From CAYNST01 sp964434105 (GTDB taxonomy: Bacteria > Pseudomonadota > Gammaproteobacteria > Pseudomonadales > Cellvibrionaceae), in assembly GCA_964434105.1 (NCBI GenBank), contig CAYSTJ010000003.1:62001-126000 (forward strand): 64,000 nucleotides of DNA, read 5' to 3'. Numbering within the stretch: the first letter of the stretch is position 1; each line of letters starts with the position of its first letter. Positions 17,508 to 26,376 of the stretch are shown here, in pieces. The notes under the pieces were generated by a model that worked only from the letters and a program-made list of their open reading frames with translations, was not told the origin of the DNA and did not search any database. Position numbers and translations under genes: made by a program.

Positions 17508-17686
17508 CCAGGGTCTGTTGCCGTTTAATCAGCGCCTCTGTTGCGTCTGAAAACGCGCTAATTTTGTGATGCGGCATGCCGACACGACGAATGTGGTTTG
17601 GTGGCCCCAAATAAGCGACTGATAACGACGCCAGGTGGAAAAATGGCCGCCAGCAGTGGTGATAATAGAACGTCAACAGACCCTGG
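17508..17686. mobile_element. 179-bp MITE-like element with perfect 13-bp terminal inverted repeats
   Basis: CCAGGGTCTGTTG at 17508-17520 is the exact reverse complement of CAACAGACCCTGG at 17674-17686. There is no coding frame inside. The right part (from 17638) is shared with 26328-26376, and the end sequence with elements at 23747 and 62397. It sits between the convergent ends of the small secreted protein gene and the efflux operon. Confidence 0.75.
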
Positions 17687-17764
17687 CACCGGTCAGCAAC
17701 GCGATGACCGGAGTCAATAGCGCAGAATCCGTGATCTTTCGATAGAACGTCAATCGATCCGGAC

Positions 17765-19189
17765 TCAGCCTTCCTGATATTCTCCCGCTTCCCGGTCGGC
17801 GTCCCAGCCCCCACCCAACACCCTGAACAGATCCACCAGTGCATTCAGCCGCGCCTGGCGCAACTGGATTTGTTGGTCCTGAGCCTGGAACAGGCCTCTC
17901 TGCGCTTCGAGCAAGGCTAACAGGTTTTCGTTTCCCTCCTGATAGCGAATTTCCGTAAGACGCAACGCGCGTTGCGCGTGGTCAATAATTTCCTGCTGGA
18001 GATGCTCCTGCTGCTCAAAGGTTAGCACCTGATCGACGGCCAGTTCCGTCTCCTGCAGTGCATTTAAAATCACTTTGCGGTACTGCTCAACAAGTGCCAC
18101 TCGTCGCGACTTGCTGATGTTGACCAGATGGCGTCGGCGCCCATGGTCAAATAGCGTTTGCGCCAGCGATAAACTCCAACCGACCGTATCAACGGGCGCG
18201 GTCAGCGCCCATCGGGCGGCAGAAGAGCGGCCAGCGCTGGCGCCAAGTTCCAGCCCCGGCAACAACGCCGCTCTGGCCGCCATAACATCCGCGTTGGCCA
18301 TTGCCAGCTGAGCTTCCATGCTGGCTATATCAGGTCGCCGGGTCAGTAGGTCGGAAGGAATCCCCGCCCATATCTCGGGCAGGGTTATATCCAATAAATG
18401 TTCTTTATCCAGCGCCAGGGCGTGTGGCGGCGCCCCTATCAGAGTGGCTAGTGCGGCGCGTGTTTGGCGCGCCTGCAACGCGAGTGGCAAAACAGCCGAT
18501 TCCTGCGCGAGCAGATTGCCTTTCTGTCGGGCGAGGTCAGCCGAGGAGGCCGTACCAAACCGAAACCTTGCATCCACAATAGCCAATATGCGTTCCGCGA
18601 TACGAATGTTTTCTCGCGCTGTTGCCAGTCGCTCCTGCAACCCAAGCCAGTTAAACCAGCTGGCGGCGATAGTCGACACCAACTCCAGCCGGGCGGCATC
18701 ATGATCAAAGCGCGTGGCGTCGAGCAAAGCATCAACGGCAAGACGTTCGGCCGCAAGGCGTCCCCAAAGATCAATCTGATAGGATGCCTGAACACCGACG
18801 CGGCTATTGTCCGTACTCTGCCATTCGTCTCCCTCAGAGCGACTTCTGCTGCCGCCCGTTTGCGCAGTGAATCCAACCCCCGGCCACAGACTCGCCCCGG
18901 CAATATTCACCTCCAGTTCGGCCTGATAGAGTCGCTCTGCCGAGATACGCAAATCGGGGTTGTCCTGCAGTCCGCGCTGCACCAACGCTTGCAATTGCCC
19001 GGATCCAAATGCGTTCCACCAGTCAGGCGTGATTTCATGAGACAATGCATCTGCATCGAGCAGCCAGGCGACGTCGGGGCGGAGGGCCGGCTTCTCGTCG
19101 GGTAATAGCGTCTGACAGGCAGCACTCACAAAGATGGCCACAAGCACCATCAACCAGCGGGACTTTCGCAATACACGCTTCAGCATCAA
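17765..19189 (-). CDS. Outer-membrane efflux lipoprotein (NodT/TolC family)
   Basis: The 474-residue protein starts with a lipoprotein signal peptide (lipobox SAAC, Cys25). It carries the duplicated outer membrane factor repeats, with typical segments QASYQIDLWGRL, LTRRPDIASMEAQL and TLFDHGRRR. It should form the trimeric exit duct of a tripartite pump. It starts six bases after the stop of macB, so it is the last gene of the macA-macB-OMF operon. The coiled-coil repeats and length are standard for the family. Confidence 0.94.
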   Translation of the reverse strand: MMLKRVLRKSRWLMVLVAIFVSAACQTLLPDEKPALRPDVAWLLDADALSHEITPDWWNAFGSGQLQALVQRGLQDNPDLRISAERLYQAELEVNIAGASLWPGVGFTAQTGGSRSRSEGDEWQSTDNSRVGVQASYQIDLWGRLAAERLAVDALLDATRFDHDAARLELVSTIAASWFNWLGLQERLATARENIRIAERILAIVDARFRFGTASSADLARQKGNLLAQESAVLPLALQARQTRAALATLIGAPPHALALDKEHLLDITLPEIWAGIPSDLLTRRPDIASMEAQLAMANADVMAARAALLPGLELGASAGRSSAARWALTAPVDTVGWSLSLAQTLFDHGRRRHLVNISKSRRVALVEQYRKVILNALQETELAVDQVLTFEQQEHLQQEIIDHAQRALRLTEIRYQEGNENLLALLEAQRGLFQAQDQQIQLRQARLNALVDLFRVLGGGWDADREAGEYQEG

Positions 19190-19195
19190 TGTTGT

Positions 19196-21160
19196 CTACT
19201 CCGAGGCCAGGGCAACCACCGGGTCCAGACCGGCGGCCTTGCGTGCAGGCAGATAACCGAAAACCAGACCGGTCGCAAAAGCACAACCGAATGCCAGAAC
19301 CACAGGCGCGACGGAGAAATGCACAGGCGTACCGAAGTAGCCAACCAGCATCGCACTGCCCAGCCCTACAAACACCCCCACTACCCCACCCAGCGCCGAT
19401 ACCACCAGTGCTTCCAGCAGAAACTGCTGCAGAATATGTCGACGTCTTGCGCCGATTGCCATTCGCACGCCGATCTCCCGGGTGCGTTCCGTGACATTTA
19501 CCAGCATGATGTTCATCACCCCGATGCCTCCGACCAGTAACGATATTGCGGCAATTGATGCCAGCAACACTGTCATCGTATTCTGGGTTTCCGCCACGCT
19601 GTCAATCAGTGAGGCCATATTGCGAATGGTAAAATCCTCGCGCCCGTGACGCGCCATCAACAGTGCATGCGCCGCATCCTGGGTTTCATTGATAAAGCGT
19701 GGGTCTTCCACAGCCACAGTAACACTGCGCAGAAAAGTCTGACCGAATACCCGCAGACTGCCGGTGGTATAGGGGACAAAAACAACATCGTCCTGATCCT
19801 GCCCCATTGGAGAGGCGCCGCGCCCGGCCATAACACCCACCACCTGAAATAAAATATTGTTGATAATCAGGTACTCGCCCAATGGATCCTGATCACCGAA
19901 CAGCTCGCGGGCCGTTGTTTGCCCCAACACCGCGACGGTGGCATAAGCCAGTTCGTCGTCCCGGGAAAAAAATGTTCCCCGGTCTATATCCCACTGACGG
20001 GCAATCGGGAACGCGGCCGACGTCGCGTTAACTTCTGCGCTATGGTCCTCATTGCCGTATCGCAGCGTGTAATTCCCTGTCAACTCGGCCACGGCAGCGC
20101 GTACATTGGGCAGTTCATTGAGGGCACCAACGTCACCGGGTACCAACGTCGCTATGTTCCAGCGACCGCCACGCTGGTTGGGGCCTCCCGGCCGCACCAG
20201 CAACAGATCGCTACCCATGGCGCTGATACGGTCTATGACTTCCTGCCGGGCGCCATCGCCAATGGCGAGCATGGCAATGACCGACGCCACACCTATCACG
20301 ATGCCGAGCAGTGTCAGAACCGTGCGAAACAGATTGCTGAAAAGTGACCGAATGGCGGTCCGAAACCCTGCAACAATTTCACTCAGCCAGGCCGGTTCGC
20401 CGTACAGCGTCGATCGTTGCAGTTGGGCCGGTCGTGCCCGGGAGACGCTGTTGTAACCCGGGTCCGATACAATAATGCCGTCCCGGATTTCGATTTGTCG
20501 ATGTGCATGTGCGGCGACACCGGCATCATGGGTAATCAGAATTATCGTGAGCCCCTGCCCGGAGAGTTCATCCAGCAGCTGCATCACCTCGCGACCGCTC
20601 TGGCTGTCAAGCGCCCCGGTGGGTTCGTCTGCGAGAAGCACGTACCCGCCGTTGATGAGTGCGCGGGCAATCGAAACCCGTTGCTGTTGCCCGCCGGACA
20701 ATTGGTTCGGTCTGTGCCCGGCACGGTCCCGCAACCCCAGCCGGGCCAGTAATTGCAAGGCCCGCTCCCGGCGCTGTGCGGGCGGCATACCGGAATAGGT
20801 TGCCGGCATCTCCACATTTTCACAGGCACTCACTCCTGGCAGGAGATTGTAGCTCTGAAAGATAAACCCGAAGGTTTCGCGACGCATACCAGCCAGCTCA
20901 TCAGGCGACAGGCCAGCGACTTCCCGTCCCGAAAACAGATAGGTACCATCCGACGGCCTGTCCAGGCACCCCAGAATGTTCATCAATGTTGACTTTCCGG
21001 AACCCGAGGCCCCCATAATCGCAACAAACTCTCCGGCTTCGATATCCAGATCAACACCGTTGAGTACCTGCGTCCGTATCTCACCGTTACTGAACACCCG
21101 GGTTACCTTGCGCAACCGAATCAGCGGCGCAGCGCCCGTGCCTGAATCATTCAGAGGCAT
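19196..21160 (-). CDS. macB: MacB-type ABC transporter (ATPase-permease fusion)
   Basis: The 654-residue protein fuses an N-terminal ABC ATPase to a C-terminal MacB/FtsX-type permease. The ATPase has Walker A GASGSGKS, signature LSGGQQQRVSIA, Walker B VLLADEPTGALD and the H-loop ITHD. The permease has one helix at about 280, a large periplasmic MacB_PCD domain, and three C-terminal helices after about residue 530. MacB is a mechanotransmission pump that drives periplasmic substrates out through an outer membrane duct. Substrates may be macrolides, lipopeptides or haem precursors; nothing here decides among them. Its start overlaps the macA stop. Confidence 0.95.
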   Translation of the reverse strand: MPLNDSGTGAAPLIRLRKVTRVFSNGEIRTQVLNGVDLDIEAGEFVAIMGASGSGKSTLMNILGCLDRPSDGTYLFSGREVAGLSPDELAGMRRETFGFIFQSYNLLPGVSACENVEMPATYSGMPPAQRRERALQLLARLGLRDRAGHRPNQLSGGQQQRVSIARALINGGYVLLADEPTGALDSQSGREVMQLLDELSGQGLTIILITHDAGVAAHAHRQIEIRDGIIVSDPGYNSVSRARPAQLQRSTLYGEPAWLSEIVAGFRTAIRSLFSNLFRTVLTLLGIVIGVASVIAMLAIGDGARQEVIDRISAMGSDLLLVRPGGPNQRGGRWNIATLVPGDVGALNELPNVRAAVAELTGNYTLRYGNEDHSAEVNATSAAFPIARQWDIDRGTFFSRDDELAYATVAVLGQTTARELFGDQDPLGEYLIINNILFQVVGVMAGRGASPMGQDQDDVVFVPYTTGSLRVFGQTFLRSVTVAVEDPRFINETQDAAHALLMARHGREDFTIRNMASLIDSVAETQNTMTVLLASIAAISLLVGGIGVMNIMLVNVTERTREIGVRMAIGARRRHILQQFLLEALVVSALGGVVGVFVGLGSAMLVGYFGTPVHFSVAPVVLAFGCAFATGLVFGYLPARKAAGLDPVVALASE

Positions 21161-22386
21161 CAGAGCCTCATCCCGCGGCCAAAGCGGCGTATATCCTGGG
21201 GCCGGGCGGCCTGCCCCGCAGCATCGCCGGCAATACCCGTAATGACCAGATCTCCCTCCCGAAGTCCGCTCAACACTTCCACCCGAACACGGTTGGAGAC
21301 CCCCGCTGTTATGATGCGCTCCTCAGCGTGACCCGTCGCATTCAGTACCTGCACACGGTATTGGGTGGCGTCGGCACCGGTCCGGGCCGCCGGCTTTCCG
21401 GAGCCGGCGTCCAGAGGTTCCACTGCTGACACCGGAATCAGCAGCACGTCCTTTGCTTCAGCCGTTATAAAAAATATCTCCGCCGTCATCTGGGTCATTA
21501 ACTGGCGGTCGTCATTGGGCACCTCAAATAACGCGTTATACAGAACCACATTGTTGAGGATTTCCGGCGTCGGCTCGATGCGATTCAGGCGGCTGTGCCA
21601 ACGCCGCCCCTGACTGCCCAGAGTGGTGAAATATACAGGCATGTCCGGACGGAGCCGCCCGACATCGGCTTCGGATACCTGTGCCTGGACCGTCATCACT
21701 GACAGGTCGGCTATACGCAGCAGGGTCGGAGCGGTCTGGTTGGCATTCAACGTTTGCCCCTGTCGGCTGGTAATCGATACCACAGTGCCGTTCATGGGCG
21801 CGTGAATACGCGCAAACTCGAGGTTGGCTTCTTCGGCACGCAACGTGGATTCAATTTGATCTATCTGGGCGAGCAGCGATTCGATCTGAGCCCGGGCCGA
21901 CTGCAGGCCTGCCTCAGCGCCTTCCACCTCTTCAACCGTCGTTGCATCTTCCCGGTGCAGATTGACCTGGCGCCGGTAGTGGATTTCCGCCAGTTTCAAC
22001 TGAGCCTCCCGATCCTGCAATTGTGCCCGTTGAAAGCGTAATTGCGCGCGCGTGGCGTCAACCCTGGCACTGTAAACAGTGGCGTCAATCTCGGCGAGCA
22101 GGTCTCCGCTCGAGACTTCACTGCCGATACCCACATGCAGTACATCCAATTGACCGGATACCTGCGCGCCGACATCAACGTAATCCCGGGGTTGCAGGAT
22201 GCCGGTGGCCGTGACCAGGTTCTGAATAGTGCCGCGTGTCACCGGTGCAGTAAGGTAGCGGGGTTCATTTTGCCGACCGGCCAGCCATAGCATGAGCATC
22301 ACTACGCCGACAAATATCGCTACTGCGACAGCCAATCGATACCTGAATTTAAAAAATCGTGAACGCAAACGTGAAATCACAGACAT
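21160..22386 (-). CDS. macA: MacA-type periplasmic adaptor (membrane fusion protein)
   Basis: The 408-residue protein has an N-terminal membrane anchor (about 17-36). It then has the split biotinyl-lipoyl domain (ATGILQPRDYVDVGAQVSGQ and later FARIHAPMNGTVV), a long coiled-coil hairpin between about 110 and 190, and beta-barrel domains. It bridges MacB and the outer membrane factor. It is first in the operon and overlaps macB by one base. The coiled coil is long, as in adaptors for ABC-type pumps. Confidence 0.94.
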   Translation of the reverse strand: MSVISRLRSRFFKFRYRLAVAVAIFVGVVMLMLWLAGRQNEPRYLTAPVTRGTIQNLVTATGILQPRDYVDVGAQVSGQLDVLHVGIGSEVSSGDLLAEIDATVYSARVDATRAQLRFQRAQLQDREAQLKLAEIHYRRQVNLHREDATTVEEVEGAEAGLQSARAQIESLLAQIDQIESTLRAEEANLEFARIHAPMNGTVVSITSRQGQTLNANQTAPTLLRIADLSVMTVQAQVSEADVGRLRPDMPVYFTTLGSQGRRWHSRLNRIEPTPEILNNVVLYNALFEVPNDDRQLMTQMTAEIFFITAEAKDVLLIPVSAVEPLDAGSGKPAARTGADATQYRVQVLNATGHAEERIITAGVSNRVRVEVLSGLREGDLVITGIAGDAAGQAARPQDIRRFGRGMRL

Positions 22387-22617
22387 ACTTTCTTATTACG
22401 CGGGTTTCCGCCGGGGTCAACGAACCCGGGAGATCGACAAAACATCGGCAGGTTACGGCGGTTTAATCCCTTGTACACTGAGCCGCGTACAGGTAAAAAC
22501 GTTCAACCAACCATCGGTTAGGTATTCATCGCCAACTATAGTTCAGATTTGCGGCTATCCGGACCATCCCTTTCTGTAGAACAACGTCAAGTTTAACCAC
22601 TAACTCTGGTTTTGCCT

Positions 22618-23745
22618 ATGAACACGATTTCGTCCCTGTTGCAACACTGGTCTTCGCTTGCCAATCAGCCGGGTATTGTTACCATTTTTGTTATCTGCGC
22701 AAGTGTTCTTATCGCCCTCACGCTTCATCTGATCATATTTCATTTGATCGGCAGAGCACTCAGGCTGCGCGGGTCGCCGGATGACAATGCAACGTGGCAC
22801 ACGCTGACCAACAAGACCCAGCGTGTTACACGGTTAATTTTTATTCTGATTGCCATAGAAATATCACGACCTCTGGTACAGCTTTCCAGTTCGGCGGAGC
22901 TGTTTATGTCGCGACTGGTCACTGTCGGTATCATAGCCGCAATCGGCTGGATGGCACTGCTGTTAATTCAGGCAGCAACACATACCATGGCATCGCGCTA
23001 CCGGATCGACGTCGAGGACAACCTCGAAGCCCGCAAAATGCGCACCAAACTGCGGGTGTTCCGCCAGATTATCAGTCTGCTCGTTATTGGTATTACCATC
23101 GCATCAATGCTCATGTCGTTTCCCAGTGCACGCAGTCTGGGCCTGTCGATGTTCGCGTCGGCGGGTGTCGCGGGCATCGTCGTTGGCTTTGCTGCACGGC
23201 CGGTCCTGTCCAATCTGCTGGCCGGGCTGCAGATCGCACTCACCCAGCCCATCCGTATTCAGGATGCCGTGGTTATTGAAGGTGAATGGGGCTGGATTGA
23301 AGAGATCACACCCACTTATGTCGTCGTTAAGATCTGGGATTGGCGACGCCTGATTGTGCCTCTGAGCCATGTTATTGAGCACCCCTTTCAAAACTGGACA
23401 CGGGAAACTGCCTCCATTATTGGCAGCGTATTCTGGCGCACAGATTATACGGTCCCCATTGATGCCATGCGGGTGAAATTGCAGGAATTCCTGCAGGAGT
23501 CAAAACACTGGGACGGAAACGTACAGGTGTTGCAGGTTGTCGAGTGCCACGCCGACACAATTGAGCTACGCGCATTGATGAGTGCAAAAAACAGCCCGAC
23601 CGCCTGGGATTTGCGCTGTGAAATTCGGGAAAAAATGATAGTCTGGCTTCAGGCAACCTACCCTGGCGCTCTGCCCCGCCGGCGCGCCGAGCTCGATCTG
23701 GTTTCTGCCGATCCTGTACCGGAACCATCGGCTGTGAAAGCGTAG
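22618..23745 (+). CDS. MscS-family mechanosensitive channel
   Basis: From ATG 22618 the protein has 375 residues. Four hydrophobic N-terminal segments precede the conserved pore helix: SLGLSMFASAGVAGIVVGFAA, then RPVLSNLLAGLQIAL. The beta domain follows with RIQDAVVIEGEWGWIEEITPTYVVVKIWDWRRLIVPLS. The channel opens under membrane tension to release osmolytes. It has more N-terminal helices than E. coli MscS and resembles the YbdG/YnaI-type size class. It is divergent from macA. Confidence 0.92.
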   Translation: MNTISSLLQHWSSLANQPGIVTIFVICASVLIALTLHLIIFHLIGRALRLRGSPDDNATWHTLTNKTQRVTRLIFILIAIEISRPLVQLSSSAELFMSRLVTVGIIAAIGWMALLLIQAATHTMASRYRIDVEDNLEARKMRTKLRVFRQIISLLVIGITIASMLMSFPSARSLGLSMFASAGVAGIVVGFAARPVLSNLLAGLQIALTQPIRIQDAVVIEGEWGWIEEITPTYVVVKIWDWRRLIVPLSHVIEHPFQNWTRETASIIGSVFWRTDYTVPIDAMRVKLQEFLQESKHWDGNVQVLQVVECHADTIELRALMSAKNSPTAWDLRCEIREKMIVWLQATYPGALPRRRAELDLVSADPVPEPSAVKA

Positions 23746-23746
23746 T

Positions 23747-23862
23747 AGGATCTGTTAACGTTTCTCGAAACTCGTTGAAATAAAAAGCGTTCCAGGATTT
23801 CAGCCAAAACCGTTAATTCCCTATAAATCAATTGGTTAGATTAAAACACCAACAGACCCTGG
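23747..23862. mobile_element. 116-bp MITE-like element, second copy type
   Basis: It starts near AGGATCTGTTAACGTTT and ends CAACAGACCCTGG, an imperfect pair of inverted repeats of the family ends. Internally it matches the element at 62397-62512 along its length, for example in CCAAAACCGT, TAAATCAATTG and the TTGAAA(T/C)AAAAAG block. It lies just after the mscS stop and before nhaP2. Confidence 0.7.
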
Positions 23863-23914
23863 AAGTACAGTTAACAGCGCCCCACGGCATTTCAAAACTT
23901 GAAGCGTTCAATGC

Positions 23915-25636
23915 ATGTCAATTGAAACGACCAGTCAGTATATTTTCGGTGGAGCCGCGCTGGCGCTTCTCTGTATTTTCGCAAGCGTGCTGTCCCGTCG
24001 CCTCGGCGCTCCCCTGCTTCTCGTTTTTCTTGTGCTGGGGATGCTGGCCGGCGACAGCGGGCCCGGCGGCATTGCCTTTGAGGATGTCGAGCTGGCATTC
24101 CTGTTCGGTAACCTTGCCCTTGCCGTTATTATTTTTGACGGCGGACTGGGCACCCGACGCGATACATTTCGCGTCAGCCTTAGCCCCGCGATTTCTCTTG
24201 CCACACTCGGCGTCGTCATCACGGCCGGGCTGACCGGCCTGGCAGCTCACTGGATTCTGGGCGTGTCATGGCAGCAGGGTCTGCTTATCGGCGCAATAGT
24301 CGGTTCAACCGATGCGGCCGCGGTATTCGGTCTGTTACGTGCCGCCGGGCTCGAACTGAAAGAACGAACCGGGGCAACCCTCGAAATCGAATCTGCGACC
24401 AATGACCCCATGGCGATCTTCCTGACGTTGACCCTGGTGCAAGTGATTGCGCTTGAAGCAACGGCACCGGGCTGGTCGATGCTAACCGAGTTTATCCGGC
24501 AAATGGGATTGGGCGTCGCATTGGGGATTACCGGCGGATACGTGATGTCGTTCCTGTTAAGACGGCTGAGCCTGGCTTCCGCGCTGTATCCACTGTTGGC
24601 TCTGGCAGGAGGTCTGAGCCTGTTCGGCATTACCAACCTGTGGGGCGGCAGTGGCTTCCTCGCCATTTTCATTGTCGGCCTGATGATCGGCAACACTTCC
24701 TTGCCATACGGCAACGACATACACCGCTTCCACAATGGCATGGCCTGGTTGAGCCAGATCGGCATGTTCCTGATGCTCGGTCTGCTCATCACCCCGGGCA
24801 ATCTGCCTCCTCTGGTGATTCCGGCGGTAGCGATCGCGCTGGTTCTGATATTTATTGCCCGGCCCCTTGCTGTTTTTGTCTGTTTATTGCCGTTTCATTT
24901 TCCGTGGCGCGAACAGCTTTTTATCAGTTGGTGCGGCTTACGCGGCGCGGTTCCCATCATTCTCGCACTGTTTCCGACATTGGCGGGTCTTGATGACACC
25001 GGCATGTACTTTGAGCTGGGGTTTTTCGTGGTGCTGATATCTCTCGTACTGCAAGGCTGGAGTATCGCGCCCGTTGCGCGCTGGCTGCAAATCGAGTTGC
25101 CGCCGTCCACTAGAGAACCGGAGCACCTGGCCCTCAAGATTCCCAATGAACATGAAAAGGTACTGCTGGTTTATCAGGCCCTGACCGGCAGCAATGCCGT
25201 AGGGATGAATGCGCGGCATCTACCTTTATCTGAAGGCGCCCAGCTGGTCGGTCTTATACGCCGTGGCATGATGATCGTCGAATGGGCCGGGCAATGTCTG
25301 CAGCCTGGTGATCAGGTGGTCATCCTGACATCCGCCGGCAGTACGGCGAAGCTAAATCGCACGTTTGCCACGCGTGCAACCATATCACGACTGGAGCCTT
25401 CGACATTCTTCGGTAACTTTGTCATCCACCCCGACGCCCAACTGGCAGATCTCGCCCAGCTCTATGGATTTGAACTGCCGGCGGAACTGCGCAATCTGCG
25501 GCTCGCTGAATACATTGCCCGGGCGTTTTATGGCAAGCCCGTCGTCGGCGATCACGTCCAGATGGGTAATGTGCAGTTTGTGGTAAGGGAAATCAAAGGC
25601 GATACCATTGCGGCGGTTGGGCTCAAACTGTCATAA
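23915..25636 (+). CDS. nhaP2: NhaP2/CvrA-type K+(Na+)/H+ antiporter
   Basis: The 573-residue protein has about 12 membrane helices of the CPA1 family. The ion-site motif GSTDAAAVFGLL and ESATNDPMAIFL are intact, as is CGLRGAVPIILAL. The cytoplasmic C-terminus (after about residue 400) carries an RCK_C domain (HLPLSEGAQLVGLIRRG) and a final CorC_HlyC-like domain ending in VVREIKGDTIAAVGLKL. That architecture defines NhaP2/CvrA, an antiporter that protects against high cytoplasmic K+ at low pH and osmolarity. The MITE 50 bases upstream may lie in or next to its promoter. Confidence 0.94.
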   Translation: MSIETTSQYIFGGAALALLCIFASVLSRRLGAPLLLVFLVLGMLAGDSGPGGIAFEDVELAFLFGNLALAVIIFDGGLGTRRDTFRVSLSPAISLATLGVVITAGLTGLAAHWILGVSWQQGLLIGAIVGSTDAAAVFGLLRAAGLELKERTGATLEIESATNDPMAIFLTLTLVQVIALEATAPGWSMLTEFIRQMGLGVALGITGGYVMSFLLRRLSLASALYPLLALAGGLSLFGITNLWGGSGFLAIFIVGLMIGNTSLPYGNDIHRFHNGMAWLSQIGMFLMLGLLITPGNLPPLVIPAVAIALVLIFIARPLAVFVCLLPFHFPWREQLFISWCGLRGAVPIILALFPTLAGLDDTGMYFELGFFVVLISLVLQGWSIAPVARWLQIELPPSTREPEHLALKIPNEHEKVLLVYQALTGSNAVGMNARHLPLSEGAQLVGLIRRGMMIVEWAGQCLQPGDQVVILTSAGSTAKLNRTFATRATISRLEPSTFFGNFVIHPDAQLADLAQLYGFELPAELRNLRLAEYIARAFYGKPVVGDHVQMGNVQFVVREIKGDTIAAVGLKLS

Positions 25637-25814
25637 GTAAGGGCACCGGTAAAATGCAGATTTGTCTCTTTTAATTCATCGAAGGTTGCGCGATGCGCGG
25701 TTGATATACCACGGCGTCGTGCACTATCATCCCGCTATCGCTGGATAATCGGCACTAACCGCCAATCCTGCCCGCGCCCAGCGAGCCCAATACAGACCAA
25801 TCCCGGAGAAACGA

Positions 25815-26267
25815 ATGACTTTACACCGATTTATGATGGTACTCCTGCTTACCGCCTCACCACTGTCTGCTATTGCCGACGGCGAAATCGAGCTGGTCGA
25901 AAATATGGGGCAGCTACAATACTTCACCCACAAAATGACCTTGGCTATTGATGCCGGCAACCAACCCCTGGCCGACTTTTACGCACACGAACTGGAGGAG
26001 TATCTGGAAGACACGCTAACAGTGAAGAGCTACCATGACAAGCCCATAGGTACACTGGCCAAAGCAATGCTGGTTCCTGCATTTGAAAATGTCGAAAAGG
26101 ACATTAAAGCCGGCAATCTGAAACAGGCTTCCGACAAACTCGATACGATGATCAACGCCTGCAACGCCTGTCACAATGCAACCGGCTTCGGGTTCATCGC
26201 CATCGAAAGACGGTCTGACAATCCGTACATGCAGAAATTCGACACATCGTCAAATAAGGCCAAGTAA
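25815..26267 (+). CDS. Small secreted monohaem c-type cytochrome
   Basis: The 150-residue protein has a signal peptide cleaved after about residue 21 (SAIADG). It is predicted mostly helical, and a CNACH haem c site lies near residues 115-119 in MINACNACHNATG. The C-terminal position of CXXCH on the last helix of a four-helix bundle recalls cytochrome c' and related proteins, but I cannot confirm the axial ligand. It is alone in its unit. It could carry electrons or bind small gases such as NO; that is inference. Confidence 0.85.
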   Translation: MTLHRFMMVLLLTASPLSAIADGEIELVENMGQLQYFTHKMTLAIDAGNQPLADFYAHELEEYLEDTLTVKSYHDKPIGTLAKAMLVPAFENVEKDIKAGNLKQASDKLDTMINACNACHNATGFGFIAIERRSDNPYMQKFDTSSNKAK

Positions 26268-26327
26268 CACCGCAGACGGCCTTCACGGGTCACATTAGAG
26301 CGGGCCTTCTGCCTGGCCAGTCGGAAA

Positions 26328-26376
26328 AATGGCCTCCAGCAGTGGCGATGATGATGAAGGAACGTCAACAGTCTCT
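26328..26376. mobile_element. Partial MITE copy overlapping the TPR gene stop codon
   Basis: GGAAAAATGGCC followed by CCAGCAGTGG matches the right part of the element at 17508-17686 with few differences. The segment ends at AACGTCAACAGTCTCT. Only this end is recognisable. The terminal CTA at 26375-26377 is the stop codon (TAG) of the minus-strand TPR gene. Confidence 0.65.
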
